Translations under genes and position numbers: made by a program
The notes under the pieces: model-generated
What the model saw: only the letters and a program-made list of their open reading frames with translations
Databases searched by the model: none
Told to the model about the DNA's origin: nothing
Assembly: GCA_002917775.1 (NCBI GenBank)
Contig: KZ627158.1
Location: forward strand, 530,578 to 594,577
Reading direction: 5' to 3'
Origin: Glaciozyma antarctica PI12
Lineage: Eukaryota > Basidiomycota > Microbotryomycetes > Kriegeriales > Camptobasidiaceae
Length of the DNA stretch: 64,000 nucleotides
Part shown: positions 46,428 through 58,152 of the stretch, in pieces
How positions within the stretch are numbered: the stretch's first letter is position 1
Layout: every line of letters starts with the position of its first letter

Positions 46428-47421
46428 TTAGAGCTTGAGGGGGAGGCCGTCGAGGGGAAGGCCGTTGAGGGGAAGGCTGTTAAGGGGAAGGCCGTTGAGT
46501 AGGCCAGCGCTGCAAAAGAACGAACGTTTCAGCGAACAGCGACGCGAGGGCACGAGGAGGAAACGCACGGGAGGGGGACGCTGGAGAGGAGGCTGCCGAC
46601 GAGGGACTCGACGACACCGACGATGGAGGCGAGGAGGGTGGTCAAAGATCCGACGAGGCTGTCGATGGGGAGACCGAGCTCGGGGAGGGCGGAGCCAGTG
46701 GAGGTGACTGCGACGAAACTCGAGGTTAGCTCGACGAACGCGGAATGTGATACAGACGACGCACGGCCGGAGGTGAGGCCCTTGAGCTGAGACTTGAGCT
46801 GACTTGCGATTTCGGTGATGTCGCCCTGAGAGAAGGAAGACGTCAGCTGGGAATGGGTCGAGACGCGGGCGACGATGCTTACAGCCTTGACGGGGAGACC
46901 GGAAGTGGGGAGAGTGTCGAGGAGGTTGAGCTCGTTGAGGAGTCCGGCGAGCAAGTGCTGGATTCCGTTGGCCTGGCTGGTGACGCTGGCGACGGCGGCA
47001 GTGGGGTCGGTGCTGGACTCTGTTCGAAGAGCAATCAGCGAGCGCCCCCGAGACCGAAAGAGAAAGCCGACGTACTGAAGCCAGCGAGAGTGGACTCGAG
47101 CTGGGTGACCAATCCCGAGTTCTGGTCGATGATGTCGATGAGAGGCTCGAGGATGGAGTCGAGGGTGAGGACGAGGCCCTCAAGGAGCTGCTCGACGGGG
47201 GTGAGGAGGCCAGCGGCGGGAGTGCCAGCGGTGGCGCCAGAAACGGTGTCGAGGGGGCCGGAGAGGAGTCCGTCAAGGAGTCCAGGGGCAGGAGAGGGCG
47301 AGGCGAAGGCAGGAGTGAAGGCAGCTGCGAAGCGAAATCGTCAGGCGCACGTTCGAGGTGAAAGTGCTTGCGACATACCTGCGGCACCGAGAACGAGGCT
47401 GATGATGGAGGAGGAACGCAT
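46428..47421 (-). CDS. secreted leucine-rich protein with NGLPL repeats, unknown function
   Basis: It starts at ATG 47421 and ends at TAA 46428-46430, with introns giving about 235 residues. MRSSSIISLVLGAAAFTPAF is a signal peptide with a likely cut after AFAS. The mature chain contains no Cys, is rich in Leu, Gly, Ser and Pro, and has amphipathic helices (LLTPVEQLLEGLVLTLDSIL; IASQLKSQLKGL; SLVGSLTTLLASIVGVVESL). The last exon is almost pure repeat: AGLLN, GLPLN, SLPLN, GLPLD, GLPLK, each 15 bases long. I do not recognise the family. Hydrophobic surface-binding or cell-wall-associated proteins (HsbA-like) are possible, but the match is weak. All introns have good donors. It sits alone between longer spacers. 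Confidence 0.65.
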
Positions 47422-48589
47422 GCTGAAGGATAAAGGAAGGACTGGAAAGGGATGGAGTGGTTAACGAGAGTGAGTGGTATGAGGAAGAGAGGGAACGAAG
47501 AGAATCACACCTTCTTATACCGAAGGTCTCGCAGCTGAAGACCCCTGGTGATGCCTTGGTTAACTGTAAGAACGTGCTAGCGAAGGATAGCGCGAAGCGT
47601 TGTTCCAAGAACGGGGAAGACGCGGTGCGCGTAAGCTCGCAACATCCGGAAAAAAAACGCACTTGTCGTCGTCCAAGCAACTTGAAGCAAGGAATGCGTC
47701 TACGGAGAGTTCAGGTGTCTGTTGAGACTGTCAGCAGGACGTGCAGGAGGCTCAACCAGACGCGACTGGACGCAACGCCTACCCGGAGGTGGCTCGAAAA
47801 GCCCTCGCGTGCGGGAGGACGTTGAAACTAGGTAAGGGGGGGGGGGGGGGGAGGCAGCGTTGCAGCCAACGCAGCGCACAGGCTTCATTAAAGACGATCG
47901 AAGATCTGCAAGCGCTGGTAATGAAGTGTCCTGGGCTACTGCCGAACACTGACTAGCGGAGGATGGTTAGCGCAAGTGCTCCCCAGCGAACCTTCGACGG
48001 GGAGGTGACGACGCCTTGCGGGGACTTGGAGAAGGAGAGAGCAGACAGGGGGAACGTGTTGGGAGGAGGGAGTGGCTTTGGACGAGCAGGGGAACGCTGG
48101 CGGAGCGTGTTGTTGACCGTCAAGAGCAGCAAGGGGAGCACGAGAAAAGCCTGAACTGTCCCGACGCAGTCCCTCCCACCGCTCCTGCGCCTCTGCCCTC
48201 CTGGGACGACTTGCGCAGTTGCTGTGGTTGCTGAAGCAGAGCAAAGGAGAGCCTCCGACGAACGGAGGAAGAAGCAGGAGGAAGGAAAGCAAACCGTCGT
48301 CGACACACAGACCCAGTCGGACCCCGGCGTTTCTCTCCCATTCCTCTCCGGTCGCTTTCTACGTCCCCGGCGTCTACCATGCTCGAAGAACACCGTACCA
48401 GTCTCCAGAAAGAAAGCTAGCAGATTACGAGGGTGCAAGTAAGGGTATGAGGGAGGCCGAGGAGTCCGGCAAGGGGGAATCTACAAGATGCGAAAGAGGA
48501 AGCTGCGCCGACGAATCCAGTCCATCGCGAACAGCTCAAGGTAACGAAGGCAACGATATCAGGCAAGGTAGCTCTGCAGAATCAGCTCG
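47422..48589. promoter_or_regulatory. long spacer upstream of the secreted-protein gene
   Basis: About 1.2 kb between RAX2 and the secreted-protein gene. It includes a 16-base G tract at 47836-47851. Several small frames on both strands are open without splice sites or family resemblance. It should contain the secreted gene's promoter; a long promoter fits a regulated gene, but this is inference. Confidence 0.4.
47836..47851 (+). repeat. 16-base G homopolymer
   Basis: Sixteen consecutive G follow ggtaa. It is the longest single-base run in the window. Length may be inaccurate in the assembly. Confidence 0.85.
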
Positions 48590-51500
48590 TCAGTTGAGTC
48601 CGGCATCGTGAGGAAGAGCGAGACGAACGGCGGGAATGAGACCCCGAACTCCTTTGTTATTTGAGACGAGCCACCTGTGAGAGAGAGATCAGCACGGGAA
48701 CGACTCTGTAGGACGTGGTTGCGAACCAGTTGGCATCGTTCGACTGCAGCAGAAAGCCCAGTCAGCAACGCGTCGTCGAGCAGAGAAAGAACCAAGTCCT
48801 CACCTCGAGAATAGTGAGGTCCTCGCCCGCAGAAACTGAAAGCTCCGCATCCTGCTCAGCGGTGAAGCTGTAGCGCACGCGAGCCGCCGAATCCTCGTCG
48901 TAGTGATGCTCGTCGTAGCTGAGCCCACCGTCGAACGACAACGGTCCTGCGACCGAGTCGTGCTCGGTAGGTTCGCGCCCGCCCTTGGCGCCCTTCTCGC
49001 TCTTGCCGTCAAGGAGTACCGCCTGTGGAGATCGCGGCCGTCAGAAAGCTTCGAAAAAATGAGGCGAGGAGGGCTTACGGTGGCTGCGCCAACAGTCGCG
49101 AGGAGCGAAGTCGGACGGTGCTGAGCGTGCAGGCTGTCGGTATCGTCGCGAGGTTGAACGGGGTACGCCGGCTCGTCGTGGCGACGGGAGAGGGCGATGA
49201 GGAGGCCGATGATGACGAGGAGGAAGACGAGGCCGAGGGCGATGGCGATGGAGATGAGGATGACGATGCCGACAGAGAGGTAATCTGCGAAGGAAAGTTC
49301 AGCTCCCGCTCGACCCAGACTTGAGTAAAAAACGGCGTACCTTTCGAGAGACTAAAGTTGGTGATGGAGTAGAAGAGCTGCGAGATGACTCCAGCGCTTC
49401 CCGTCGCCGTCGACGAAACGAGGTAAGGGTACCAATTCTCGCCATCGAAGAGGGCGCTCGAAACGCTGGTCGAGTTGATCGTCAAATCGCCCGAGACGAG
49501 CAACATGCGGTTCTTCTCGATCAGCGCATCGGTGCGATGGTTCGTCGAAAGCGGGACGAAGACGAGCTGCTGGACGCCAGAGCCCGACGCGAGGACTCCA
49601 TCGTTGACGTCCGCCCAAGTCGTGCCGTTCCAGAAGAGGAGGTACGGGACGTCCGTGGTCGAGGCTCCTGCGAGCCAGATCTTCGATTCGTCGTTGCTGT
49701 CGGTCGAGAGAGCGGTCGCTGGGCCGGGGACGTCGGTGGGGCTTCCGAGACTCGCCCAGGTCTGGTTCTTGAAGTTCCACTGCGCGACGTACGACGTCTC
49801 GCCGGCGAGAGTGAAGGCTCCAGCTGCGACGAGGTGCTCAGACTTGGACTGCGCCGAATCAGCAAACTGCCGCACAAAAGAAGGGAGAAGAACGCACCCC
49901 GGCAAAATCAACAGCGCCAACGACTCCTTGAAGTCCACCGCCGAAAGACGACCACTGGCGCGTAGTCGTGTCCCAAGCGCAAATGCTCTGGCAAGTGAGA
50001 GATCCAGCCGCGCCGAACGAGCCGGCGACGATGATCGTGCTATCGAAGCCAGGACGCTGGCGAATGATGTTGACCGTAGCGTTCGCTCCCGTATAGCCTG
50101 CGGAAGCGACTTAGCTCTCCACTTCGTTTTCGAGAATCTCGCGCGAACTCACCCTGAAGCGCAGGACTCGAGTCATTCACCGCCAGCTTGGAGAGATCGT
50201 ACGTCGAAAGTCCATGGCGTCCCGCAGCGGTCGAAAAGTTGCCTCCGATCCAAAGCGTATCCTTGAAGACAGCGAGCACCGAGACCGCTCCCGCAATGAC
50301 CGTTCCAGGGAGCGCCTCGAGTGTCCTTGCCTCCTGGTCGTATAGGCCGACATTGGCGATTCCGCCCGAGGTGACGAACCTGCCGCCGACGACCATGAGC
50401 GTGTCGGAGCCGTTCTTCCAAAAGGCGCCAGCGAGGACTTGGGCGGTCGAATCTGAGGGAAGGGCGGAGGGGAGGGTCGCGTTCATCATCGAGGGAGCGC
50501 GCGGCTCGAGCGTCGAGCGAGCGCTGAGCATCCCCAGGACGTCCTTGACCATCGAGCGAGCTGCCATGCGCCTCGACCTGGAGGGAGTGGTGATGTTGGC
50601 GGCGGGGGACGAAGGGGAGGAGGATAGGGCGGATTCAAGTTGGTAGCCGAGGGAGGTAAGCTTAGGCGAGCGATCGTTGTTGGTCGAGAGGAGCGCTCCG
50701 CCAGGCGCAACGAAGCTCATCGCCGTGAGGATGTTGCCGGCAAAGTAGGTCGTCCCAGTCCTGTTCGAGGAGGAAGTCGCTCCGCCGAACGCAGTAAGGT
50801 TCCCGACGACGAGTCCCGCTTCGGTGCTGTTCCAGTCCTTCGTCGCAGGGTTGAAGATGGCGAGTCCAGCGCCCGCAGCGACGACCGAGACGTCCGTGCC
50901 CGTGTTGGCGACTCCGAGCGCGGTGATCGATCCTCCAACCTTGGGGACCGTTCCGAGCGACTGCCAGACGCTTCCTGCCGTCTCGTACACCCACATCGCC
51001 GCTCCGTCGAGATCCCTGACGCTGCCGTCCGAGGTCGCGACGAACGCTCCTGCTGCGTAGAGGACTCCGTCGAGCTCGACGAGGGAGGTGACGGGTCCGG
51101 CGAGTCCTCCGTTGGGAGCGAGAACGGTGGCGTTGTCCGAGTAGGCGACGACGTTGGTCGAGGTAGAGGTCTCGCGAGTGTAGACGAAGTTGCCGCCGAG
51201 GAAGACCCTGGTCGCCGTTCCCTCTCCGACTGAGACGATGGCGTTGACGAGAGCTCCCGCTGCGAGCCCGAACGAGAGCTGGTTGATGGCGGTCGCGTTT
51301 GTGAGGGTCGAAGAGGCAGCGTTGAGGTTCGAAGCGGCTGCGACCGCGTCTCCGAACGTCCCGGCTCCATCGACGGGGTACTCGAAGAGGCCGTAGCCAC
51401 GATCGATTTGAGCGACGGAGCTGCCGTTCGTGCTCGCCGCGACGAGGGAGACGATGTTGGCGACCATGCCGTACGTGACGCTCGTCAAGGCGGGTCCTCC

Positions 51501-53197
51501 CTCCGCCAAACCGACCGAGACCTCAAGTCCTCCGTTCGGCGAATCGGAAGCGACGAGGGGTCCGGTGTAGATGAGCGTCGACTTGTCGAGGAGGTTGGTC
51601 TGGTCGATGATGGTCGTCGTGGGAGCGGCTCCGTTGGGCGAGACTACGACGCTGACGCTCGTCCGCTTTCCGCACGTGTTGGCAGGCTGGCAGCCGGGGG
51701 TGTCGTAGTAGATCGAGTACTGGCCATCCGAGACGACGTAAGGCGTCCAAGTCAACGTCGGCGCGTCCGCAACGGCGGTTCCTCCCGGTACCTGTCCAGT
51801 GAGGACGGCCTGAACGGTTCCCGGGATTGACGAGACGGCGTTGTTCTGCGTCCATTCTCCCGTCGTCGTGACTCCCGACTGCTTCGTCGCTCCGAGTCCC
51901 GCAAGGCAGGGCGAGTAGTTGTACGAGTCGACGGCGTAGGCGTACGAGCCTTCGGATTGATGGAGTTGAAGGAGGTGGAGACCGGCACTCGCGCCGTAAA
52001 AGCCTAAGATGGTGAGCTCGAAGCCCGTCATCGTGTGGTTGTCGGGGAAGAGAAAGTCTTGGTAGGGGACGTCGGGGTCGTGAGCGAGAGGGCAGTTCGC
52101 TTGGCAGGTGGTGGTAGGGGAGCTCGCGTCGGTGGGGTCGGAGGCGTAGGTGAGGGTGAGGACGGTGTTGTCGGGAATGGAGGTGAGGCTGTAGTTTTGC
52201 AAGAGTTAGAAAGGAAAAAGGTACGCTGGTAGGCGGAAACGAACCTAAAGTTGGAGGTTCCTCGACCCTCGTAGAAAGTGTTGCCGAGTCGAATGCCGCG
52301 AACCTGGAGAGGTCGGTACAGGCGAGCGATAAAGCTTCCGATCGTTCCGTCGACGAGAAGCCAGCTTGCGCCGATCCCGTCCCCTCGCCTAGGGCAGAAG
52401 ACGTACTGTGGGTTGCCAAACCCCGAGGTGTAGGTGGTCGGGCTGGCGACGTAGTCGGATCCGTTGAGAGAGATGGGGACGAGGGAGGAGCCGAGGGACT
52501 TGAAGGTATCGTCGTCTGGCGGGGAGGAGGAGGAAGTGGAGGTGCTGGACGTGTTGGAGAAGGCGGTCGAGAACGATCCTCCGAAGAAGAGGGACTTGCC
52601 GTCCTCGGAGGGCGCGATGCTCCCCACGGGCCCGTTAAGTCCCGCAAAGACGGGAGGCGACCAGCTGCTGCTAACGGACGACCACTGGGCAACGTGCCCA
52701 GCGTACGCGCCTGCTGCAGCACCGACGGGCGCCGCAAACTCCCCTCCTGCGTAGACCGTCGTTCCGTTGCAGGCCATCGCGAGGACCTCTCCATCAAGCC
52801 CCGCTCCCAGCGCTGTGAACGCTTTTGTCGTAGGGTCGTACTGGGCGATGTTGGCTGCTGGAGCGCCGCCGAGAGAGGTGAAGAGGCCGCCAACGAAGAC
52901 GGCGCCGGAGGAGGCCTGGCACAGAGCCGAGATCCTCCCTCCCGGGTTCGTCGCTCCTGCGCTGTTGAATTCCCCGTTGGCGGATCGGGATACGAGGCTC
53001 GAGGCGGTGGAGGAGTAGACGGTGGGAGGGGAGGCTGGGTCGTAAAGTTGCAAGCCTGCGAAGGCTCCGACCACGCCGACTGTCCCGAGCGCGTTGTAGT
53101 CGATCTTGGGGAGGCTGGACGTCGCGGCGAGAGCTGATAAGGGGGACAGGGAGAGTAGGAGGGCGAAGGGGAGGAGGGGAAGGGTGCCGTACGCCAT
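48590..53197 (-). CDS. RAX2: Rax2-like cortical polarity marker with C-terminal SH3 domain
   Basis: It starts at ATG 53197 with signal peptide MAYGTLPLLPFALLLSLSPL. The long extracellular part holds repeated kelch-like units (SGAVFVGGLFTSLGGAPAAN; TTVYAGGEFAA; RVFLGGNFVY; DTLWIGGNFSTAAG; TLMVVGGRFVTSGGIANVGL) and many N-x-S/T sites, as in Rax2. A single membrane helix follows (SVGIVILISIAIALGLVFLL). The cytoplasmic tail ends in an SH3-like domain: RVRYSFTAEQDAELSVSAGE, DLTILE, then NWW by splicing, LVSNNKGVRGLIPAVRL, with TGA at 48590-48592. ALYDY-like start, acidic ExGD loop, WW and G-IP motifs all fit SH3. Rax2 marks old division sites for bud-site choice and polarity. The start was chosen at the signal peptide although the frame is open further upstream. 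Confidence 0.88.
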
Positions 53198-53814
53198 CCT
53201 GCGCGTGCTCTGCGAGGATCCAAGCGGTGGGTCAGCTATCGTCCTCTCCTTCGCGCTTCGGAGGCTGAGAGTGTCGAGCCAGTACGCCAAACACCTCCCG
53301 CTACTCTCCGCTACTCTGCACTCCTCTGATCTCCCTAGAAACACGCTCATCCAACCCCAGCACTAGCTCCTGTCTCGAGCCTCCTCCCTCACAGTCCGCG
53401 CCCGGTCTCCTCCTCGTGCAAAAGGCGATGCCTACCTGTTGGTGAATGGTGTGCTTCCACGGCGAGTGCTCCTGCGGTTGTTGAAAGGGCGGGGGAAGGG
53501 GGGAAAGACCAGTCGCGCCGAAACCTTGAGGGAGGTGTTTGTTTTCGAGGAGAGTCTGTCGAGAGGAAGAGGTATCGGAGGGCTGAACGAGTGACTGGAT
53601 CTGTTTAAGGGTTGGGCTGAGTTGGCGCCTGTTGACTGTCTGGCTGGCTGCAGCGAGCGCGACTGGGGGACAAGGGCAGAGAGAGAGATGGCAAAACTCC
53701 CCTGTGGACGGAGGGTCCAAACGGCCTCGAGTTTGTGCCCGCCCAAGCCACGGCGGAATAGCTTGATCTCCTTCTCTTCGCCCACCCTACTGCTCCTTTC
53801 TCCGACCAGAGATC
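53198..53814. promoter_or_regulatory. bidirectional promoter region, RAX2/SAC3-like
   Basis: About 600 bases between diverging starts. Frames here are open on both strands but lack ATG-led, spliced continuity. The in-frame upstream extension of RAX2 was judged non-coding because it would bury the signal peptide. Confidence 0.45.
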
Positions 53815-54975
53815 ATGTCTGATTCCATCTGGCGACGCGGTGGCAGCGGCCCCCTAGGAGAACGAGCCGCTACACGAGGACGAGGCACTCGCGATGCGCC
53901 CATCCAACCTGGTGGCTTCAGGCGAGCTATCGGCGAAGTAGGAAGGAAGCCCAACGAGATGGAGATGCTCCAGTCGCCGAGTCGAGGGATAGACGACGAA
54001 GAATTCAGGTGCGCCCCCTCTTTCTCCCCTCCGCACTGCTTTCGCGTTCGCTGAAGCGGATCTCGTTCCCAGCTTACGGAATCCAGAGGTACAAGTCAAG
54101 TTTCGTGCACATATCGCTTCCAAGCTGGTCAAATTCCACTCGACGTACCCCGATTCGACCCCGGACGGCCTGCGAATCCATTGCTCGGCGAAGCGACAAG
54201 AGGAGCTCTCCATCATCCTCCTCGACTTCCGTACGTCTACTTCCCTAATCGTGCGAAGTTCACCCTCACTTCGTCCCCACAGGCAAGCTTCGTGAAGGCC
54301 TAACCTCCAGCCACCGCATCGACACTTTCGCAGCCGAAGGTCAGTCCTTTCGCACCCCTCCAATCCCTCGCTCATCTCGCCCTCTCCACAGTCTACGAAT
54401 CCTCAGTCCGGTACTCCATCCACGCCGAGAACTGGGCCCAACTCGGCGCCTGTCTCTCGACCCTCGTCTTCTCCCTCCACCCCTCCCTCTCCCCTCCCAC
54501 CCTCTCCACCGCCCTCTCCTCCCTCTCCCTCTCCACCCCATCCTCTCCCACCTTGCACCAAACTCATCTTGCCTTATATCAATCCCTCCACCTCCTCCAC
54601 CTCCTCCTCCACCATTCCTCCCTCCCCTCTTTTCACTCCACCCTCACTTCCTTCTCCCCTCCCACCCCTCTCCCTCCACCCCTCGTCCTCGCCACACGCG
54701 TCTACACCGCCCTCGTTCAGAACGACTACGTCGACCTCTCCCGGATCCTCTCCTCCCCTTCGCCCTCCCCTTCAAGCGACATGGAATTGCAGCTCGCGAT
54801 ATTGCGAGGTGCGGTCCCGCGCTTAAGGGAACTGGCATGGGAGCCTCTCGCGAGGAGCTACAAGGATTTCCGCGATATATCCTGGCTTGGACGACTCCTC
54901 CTCTTTGAACCAGAGGACGAAGCGGGGGTGGAAGCGTTCTTGCGCTCGAAGGGGATCGTCGTTGGTAAAAGCTAG
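53815..54975 (+). CDS. SAC3/GANP-family (PCI-type) protein
   Basis: It starts at ATG 53815 and ends at TAG 54973-54975 with three introns. After an Arg/Gly-rich start comes KLREGLTSSHRIDTFAAEVY, then ESSVRYSIHAENWAQLG, and the helical part ALVQNDYVDLSRIL. The end reads ISWLGRLLLFEPEDEAGVEA then FLRSKGIVV. This order resembles the SAC3/GANP domain (VYE.HAR.AL..GD..E; later FLAELLGF.SEEEA..FL...G). Short members (SAC3D1/SHD1, Thp3-like) act in mRNA export, splicing-linked transcription or centrosome biology. A Pro/Ser/Leu-rich low-complexity stretch (about 54470-54720) expands the middle. The subgroup and partners are unknown. Confidence 0.6.
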
Positions 54976-55031
54976 AAAATGCAGTGATGAACAAGGACGC
55001 GTACAACGATATGCAGAGAGAGCGCGCGCGT

Positions 55032-57756
55032 CTATAATCTTCGTTCCTCCTCTCCCATCGTCGGTCTCCGTTCCTCCTCCTCCCCAACTTTCCCTCTCCG
55101 CTCCGTATCCTCATACCGATTCCCCGCAACCACCGTACTCTCCTCCGACTCCCTCTGCGCCATCTCCTCCTTCCTCCCGTCCCCGCGCTTCCTAATCGCT
55201 CGCACGAGGATCGCAACTGCGTCTATGACGACGAGGATGAAGAAGCCCACTACGACGAGGGATTCCAAGACGATCAAAACGATGCCTATCGCCACTCTGT
55301 GCGGGTCGTCAGCTTGGATTAGGCGAGGGAGGAGGGGGAGACGAACCGAATGATCTTGTTGAGCTCTAGGCTGGCGTTGAAGACGATCAAAGCTCCGGAG
55401 ATGACGATGCGAAAGATTTGGATGGTGATGTTGGTGCCGTTGCTCGACTTGTCGCTGAAGGGTGTGAAGATGCACATGGCGAGGAAGACGAGCAACTCAA
55501 TGACGAGCAATCCAATCGTCTGCACCCACCCATTTCCCTGTCCTCGCCGTCAGTCCCGCTTCGACGAGAGAGGAACGTCGCGACGTACCTTTGCGAACGC
55601 GATGAACAATGCCCGAACGAACGTCGCGCTGAGAGTGATGAGGAAGAACCACCACCGACTCGACTTGTAGGCATTCCAGAGCGGGGCGGTAGGGCCTGCG
55701 CCGGAGGCGAGGAGGGAGTTGCGGTCGCCTCGACGGACGCGGAGAATGGTGAAAACGGAGAGGAAGATGAGGGCGGAGGTGGTGGTGAGGATCGTGAAGA
55801 CGGAGAGGACGGTGGGAGCCCAGGACTGCGGATGGGGTTAGATATATCGAGGCGGGGGGAGGAGGGAGAGACGCACGTCGGTCCGGCCGAGCGTCCATTG
55901 GAAAAAGGTGAATATGAGGAGAGGGAACCACGCGACGAGAAGCTGCGTCGAACGAATCGTCAACGCGTGTCCCTTCGCAAGCTCCTCGCGCGAACGGCTC
56001 ACCAATCTAAGGGCGTTCGCTCGCACGAGGCTATAAAAGTACCCCTGTCGCAGCGACACGTTCTCCCTCCCATTCCTCTTCGCCGCCCTCCTCGCGACGA
56101 TGACGAACGGGATCGAAAGGATGAGAACGACGGCGAGGAAGAAGCACAGGAGGAGGAGGAAGGCGACGAAGACGGTCATGTAGGCATCGAAGGGACTGAT
56201 GCTGACGTTGACGGCGTAGCGAGGGATTCCGCTACCCACTTGGTCGAGGCTCGTCGTCTGCACTGCCGGGATGTCGATAGCTCGCTTCGTGAGGCGCGAG
56301 GCGGACGAGGTGATCTGAGTGGCGAGGTGCTGGACGAGGCTCGTTGAGAAGTCGGGAGTGGAGATGGAGGAAGGAGAGGAGGGGAGTTGAACGAGGTTGG
56401 ATTGAAGCCTCGACGTCGACGAAACGGCCCTCGTGCCACCGACGATGGCCCCCGCGATTTGAGTGAGGTTCCCTCCCGTCCTCTCGCGTAGGTTGTCGAT
56501 CCCGACTTGAACGGGGCGAATGTAGATGAGGCCAATGCACCAGGCAAAGTTGGCGGTAAAGGCGGTAAAGACGAGAGGGTAATCGAGGGAGAGTAGTCCG
56601 GTCGTCGCAACGAACTGAAAGAATGCCAGCATTCCGACGAATCGCTCCTTGCTCCTCCCCTTCTCCACCTCTCCTCGTTTCGCAAGCACGACGATCCCAC
56701 CGAGGGCTCCTACGAGGAGCGAACCGATCGCAAGGCCGCCCAGCGCCCAGGAGACGCCCCTGTGGCGTGTGCTGAGGCCGTTGCTGAGGTCGACCTTGAG
56801 GCAAGCCGCTTCGGTTCTGTCTGACACCTTGATAAGGCGTACGAACGCTGTCGCCTCGAGGTCGGGGATAACGAATCCAATAGCGGGGATTTCGATGTCG
56901 TCTGTCACGCCCGCTGGGAGAGGAATCGCTGCGAAGAGGGATCAAGATCAAGTCAGCGACCAGCTCGCTTCGCTGCTGCTTTCCCATCGTCTCTCTCCTC
57001 CTCCAAAGGCTCTCCCGCCAAACCCTCATACGCCTACTGCCGCCCTCCCACTCCCGTCCCTCCAAACCGCCCCAACTCATGACGAAAAGACGCACTAGCT
57101 GATCCCACAAAATCATACTGCGGTCTGCGCATGTCACCCAACCCAAAATCATCAGCGTTCATCCCCAGCAATGGCAGGCCGAAGCTCTACTCACAGCGGA
57201 CACAAGACGCCTCCAAGCAATCCACAAAGGTCGATCGTGACGCTGCACCGCACCGCATCAGGTCCCTCAATCCCTCAATCCCCCCTCGCATGACTCACTT
57301 GACAGCATTGATATCGTACGCCGATAACTGGAACGCGAGACTCGCATCGAGGTTAGGCTCGACGGACGCAGCGCTGATATCGAAGCTGATGGAGTTGGCG
57401 TCGACATCGAAGGAGAGGAGGAAGCGCGATATTTCTATCGCGCGTGCGTCGGAGCAATAGGATACGGCTGAAGCGACTGCATGTCGAGAAGAGAGAGAGA
57501 GAGTGCGTCGTTAGCTTTCTGCGTCTTTGCTGGCAAGGAGCGTGCGTCGTAGCTCCCCTCCCTCCTCTCCTCTGCGCGCCCGCTTCCCTCCCAAGGCTCT
57601 CCCGCACCCAACACCTCTCCCCTCCTGCGCGCACTGCAGCCCCCCTACGAAATTGAGCGAAAACCAGAGTTCGGCCTCACAGAAGACTCTGCTCGCGAGC
57701 GCTTGAGGAACGAGAGTTGCGACCGCGAAGAGGGAGGGGAGGCGGTCGAGTCGCAT
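55032..57756 (-). CDS. TRP-like ion channel (ML-domain, Flc/Pkd2 family)
   Basis: It starts at ATG 57756 with signal peptide MRLDRLPSLFAVATLVPQAL and ends at TAG 55032-55034. Long first introns are followed by an ML-like lumenal domain: YCSDARAIEISRFLLSFD, SISFDISAASVEPN, then NVTIDLCGLLGGVLCPLPQY and IPAIGFVIPDLEATAFVRL. Many membrane segments follow (WALGGLAIGSLLVGALGGIV; MTVFVAFLLLLCFFLAVVLI; SWAPTVLSVFTILTTTSALI; TIGLLVIELLVFLAMCIFTP), then a charged C-terminal tail (RRGKVGEEEERRPTMGEEER). This is the architecture of fungal TRP-like/flavin-carrier (Flc) and Pkd2 proteins. They act in calcium homeostasis and cell-wall integrity in ER, vacuole or plasma membrane. Which subfamily is not resolved. 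Confidence 0.85.
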
Positions 57757-58152
57757 CTAGTGGGGTTGGCGTGGACCGCTCGAAGACGCGGATGGACGGA
57801 TTGGAGGAGGGAGAGCTGCTTGGTGAGGCGAGTTGGGACTTCGCAGTGGGTTTGTCGATCGATGACGAGGATTTGTGGGCCTGGAGAGTCGTTGACTGGA
57901 GGGAGGGTTGGCGGAGCAGCCTGAAGGTGGGACACTATGTAGGTGAAGGGGAGACAGAAGACTTTGACGCGGACGGGCGCAACACGTCGAGGGCCGTAAG
58001 CGAACTCCTGTCGTCGTCGAAGCGCCCTCTCTCTTCCTTCGCACTTCTCTCTCTCGCTCAAACGACAACGACGAAACGAAAGGGAGGCCATTTCAGTTTC
58101 CGCAGGCCACCTCAGCTTCCGCCCGCACGCTCCCTCCCCCTCGCTCGCTCAA
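57757..58152. promoter_or_regulatory. spacer between TRP-like channel and BZW/5MP gene
   Basis: It probably holds the TRP-like promoter and the BZW/5MP 3' UTR. Open frames continue on the plus strand but look like shadows of the nearby coding bias. No gene seen. Confidence 0.4.

Noticed and set aside
47963-48154. Small plus-strand frame upstream of the secreted-protein gene
   Set aside because: No codon or family signal beyond general composition; other frames in the same stretch are equally open.
51523-53223. 566-codon open frame overlapping RAX2 on the same strand
   Set aside because: A shifted frame rich in Pro/Ser/Arg; the true frame carries the signal peptide, repeats and glycosylation sites.
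53198-53350. Longer RAX2 start at 53350
   Set aside because: It adds a polar stretch in front of an otherwise perfect signal peptide.
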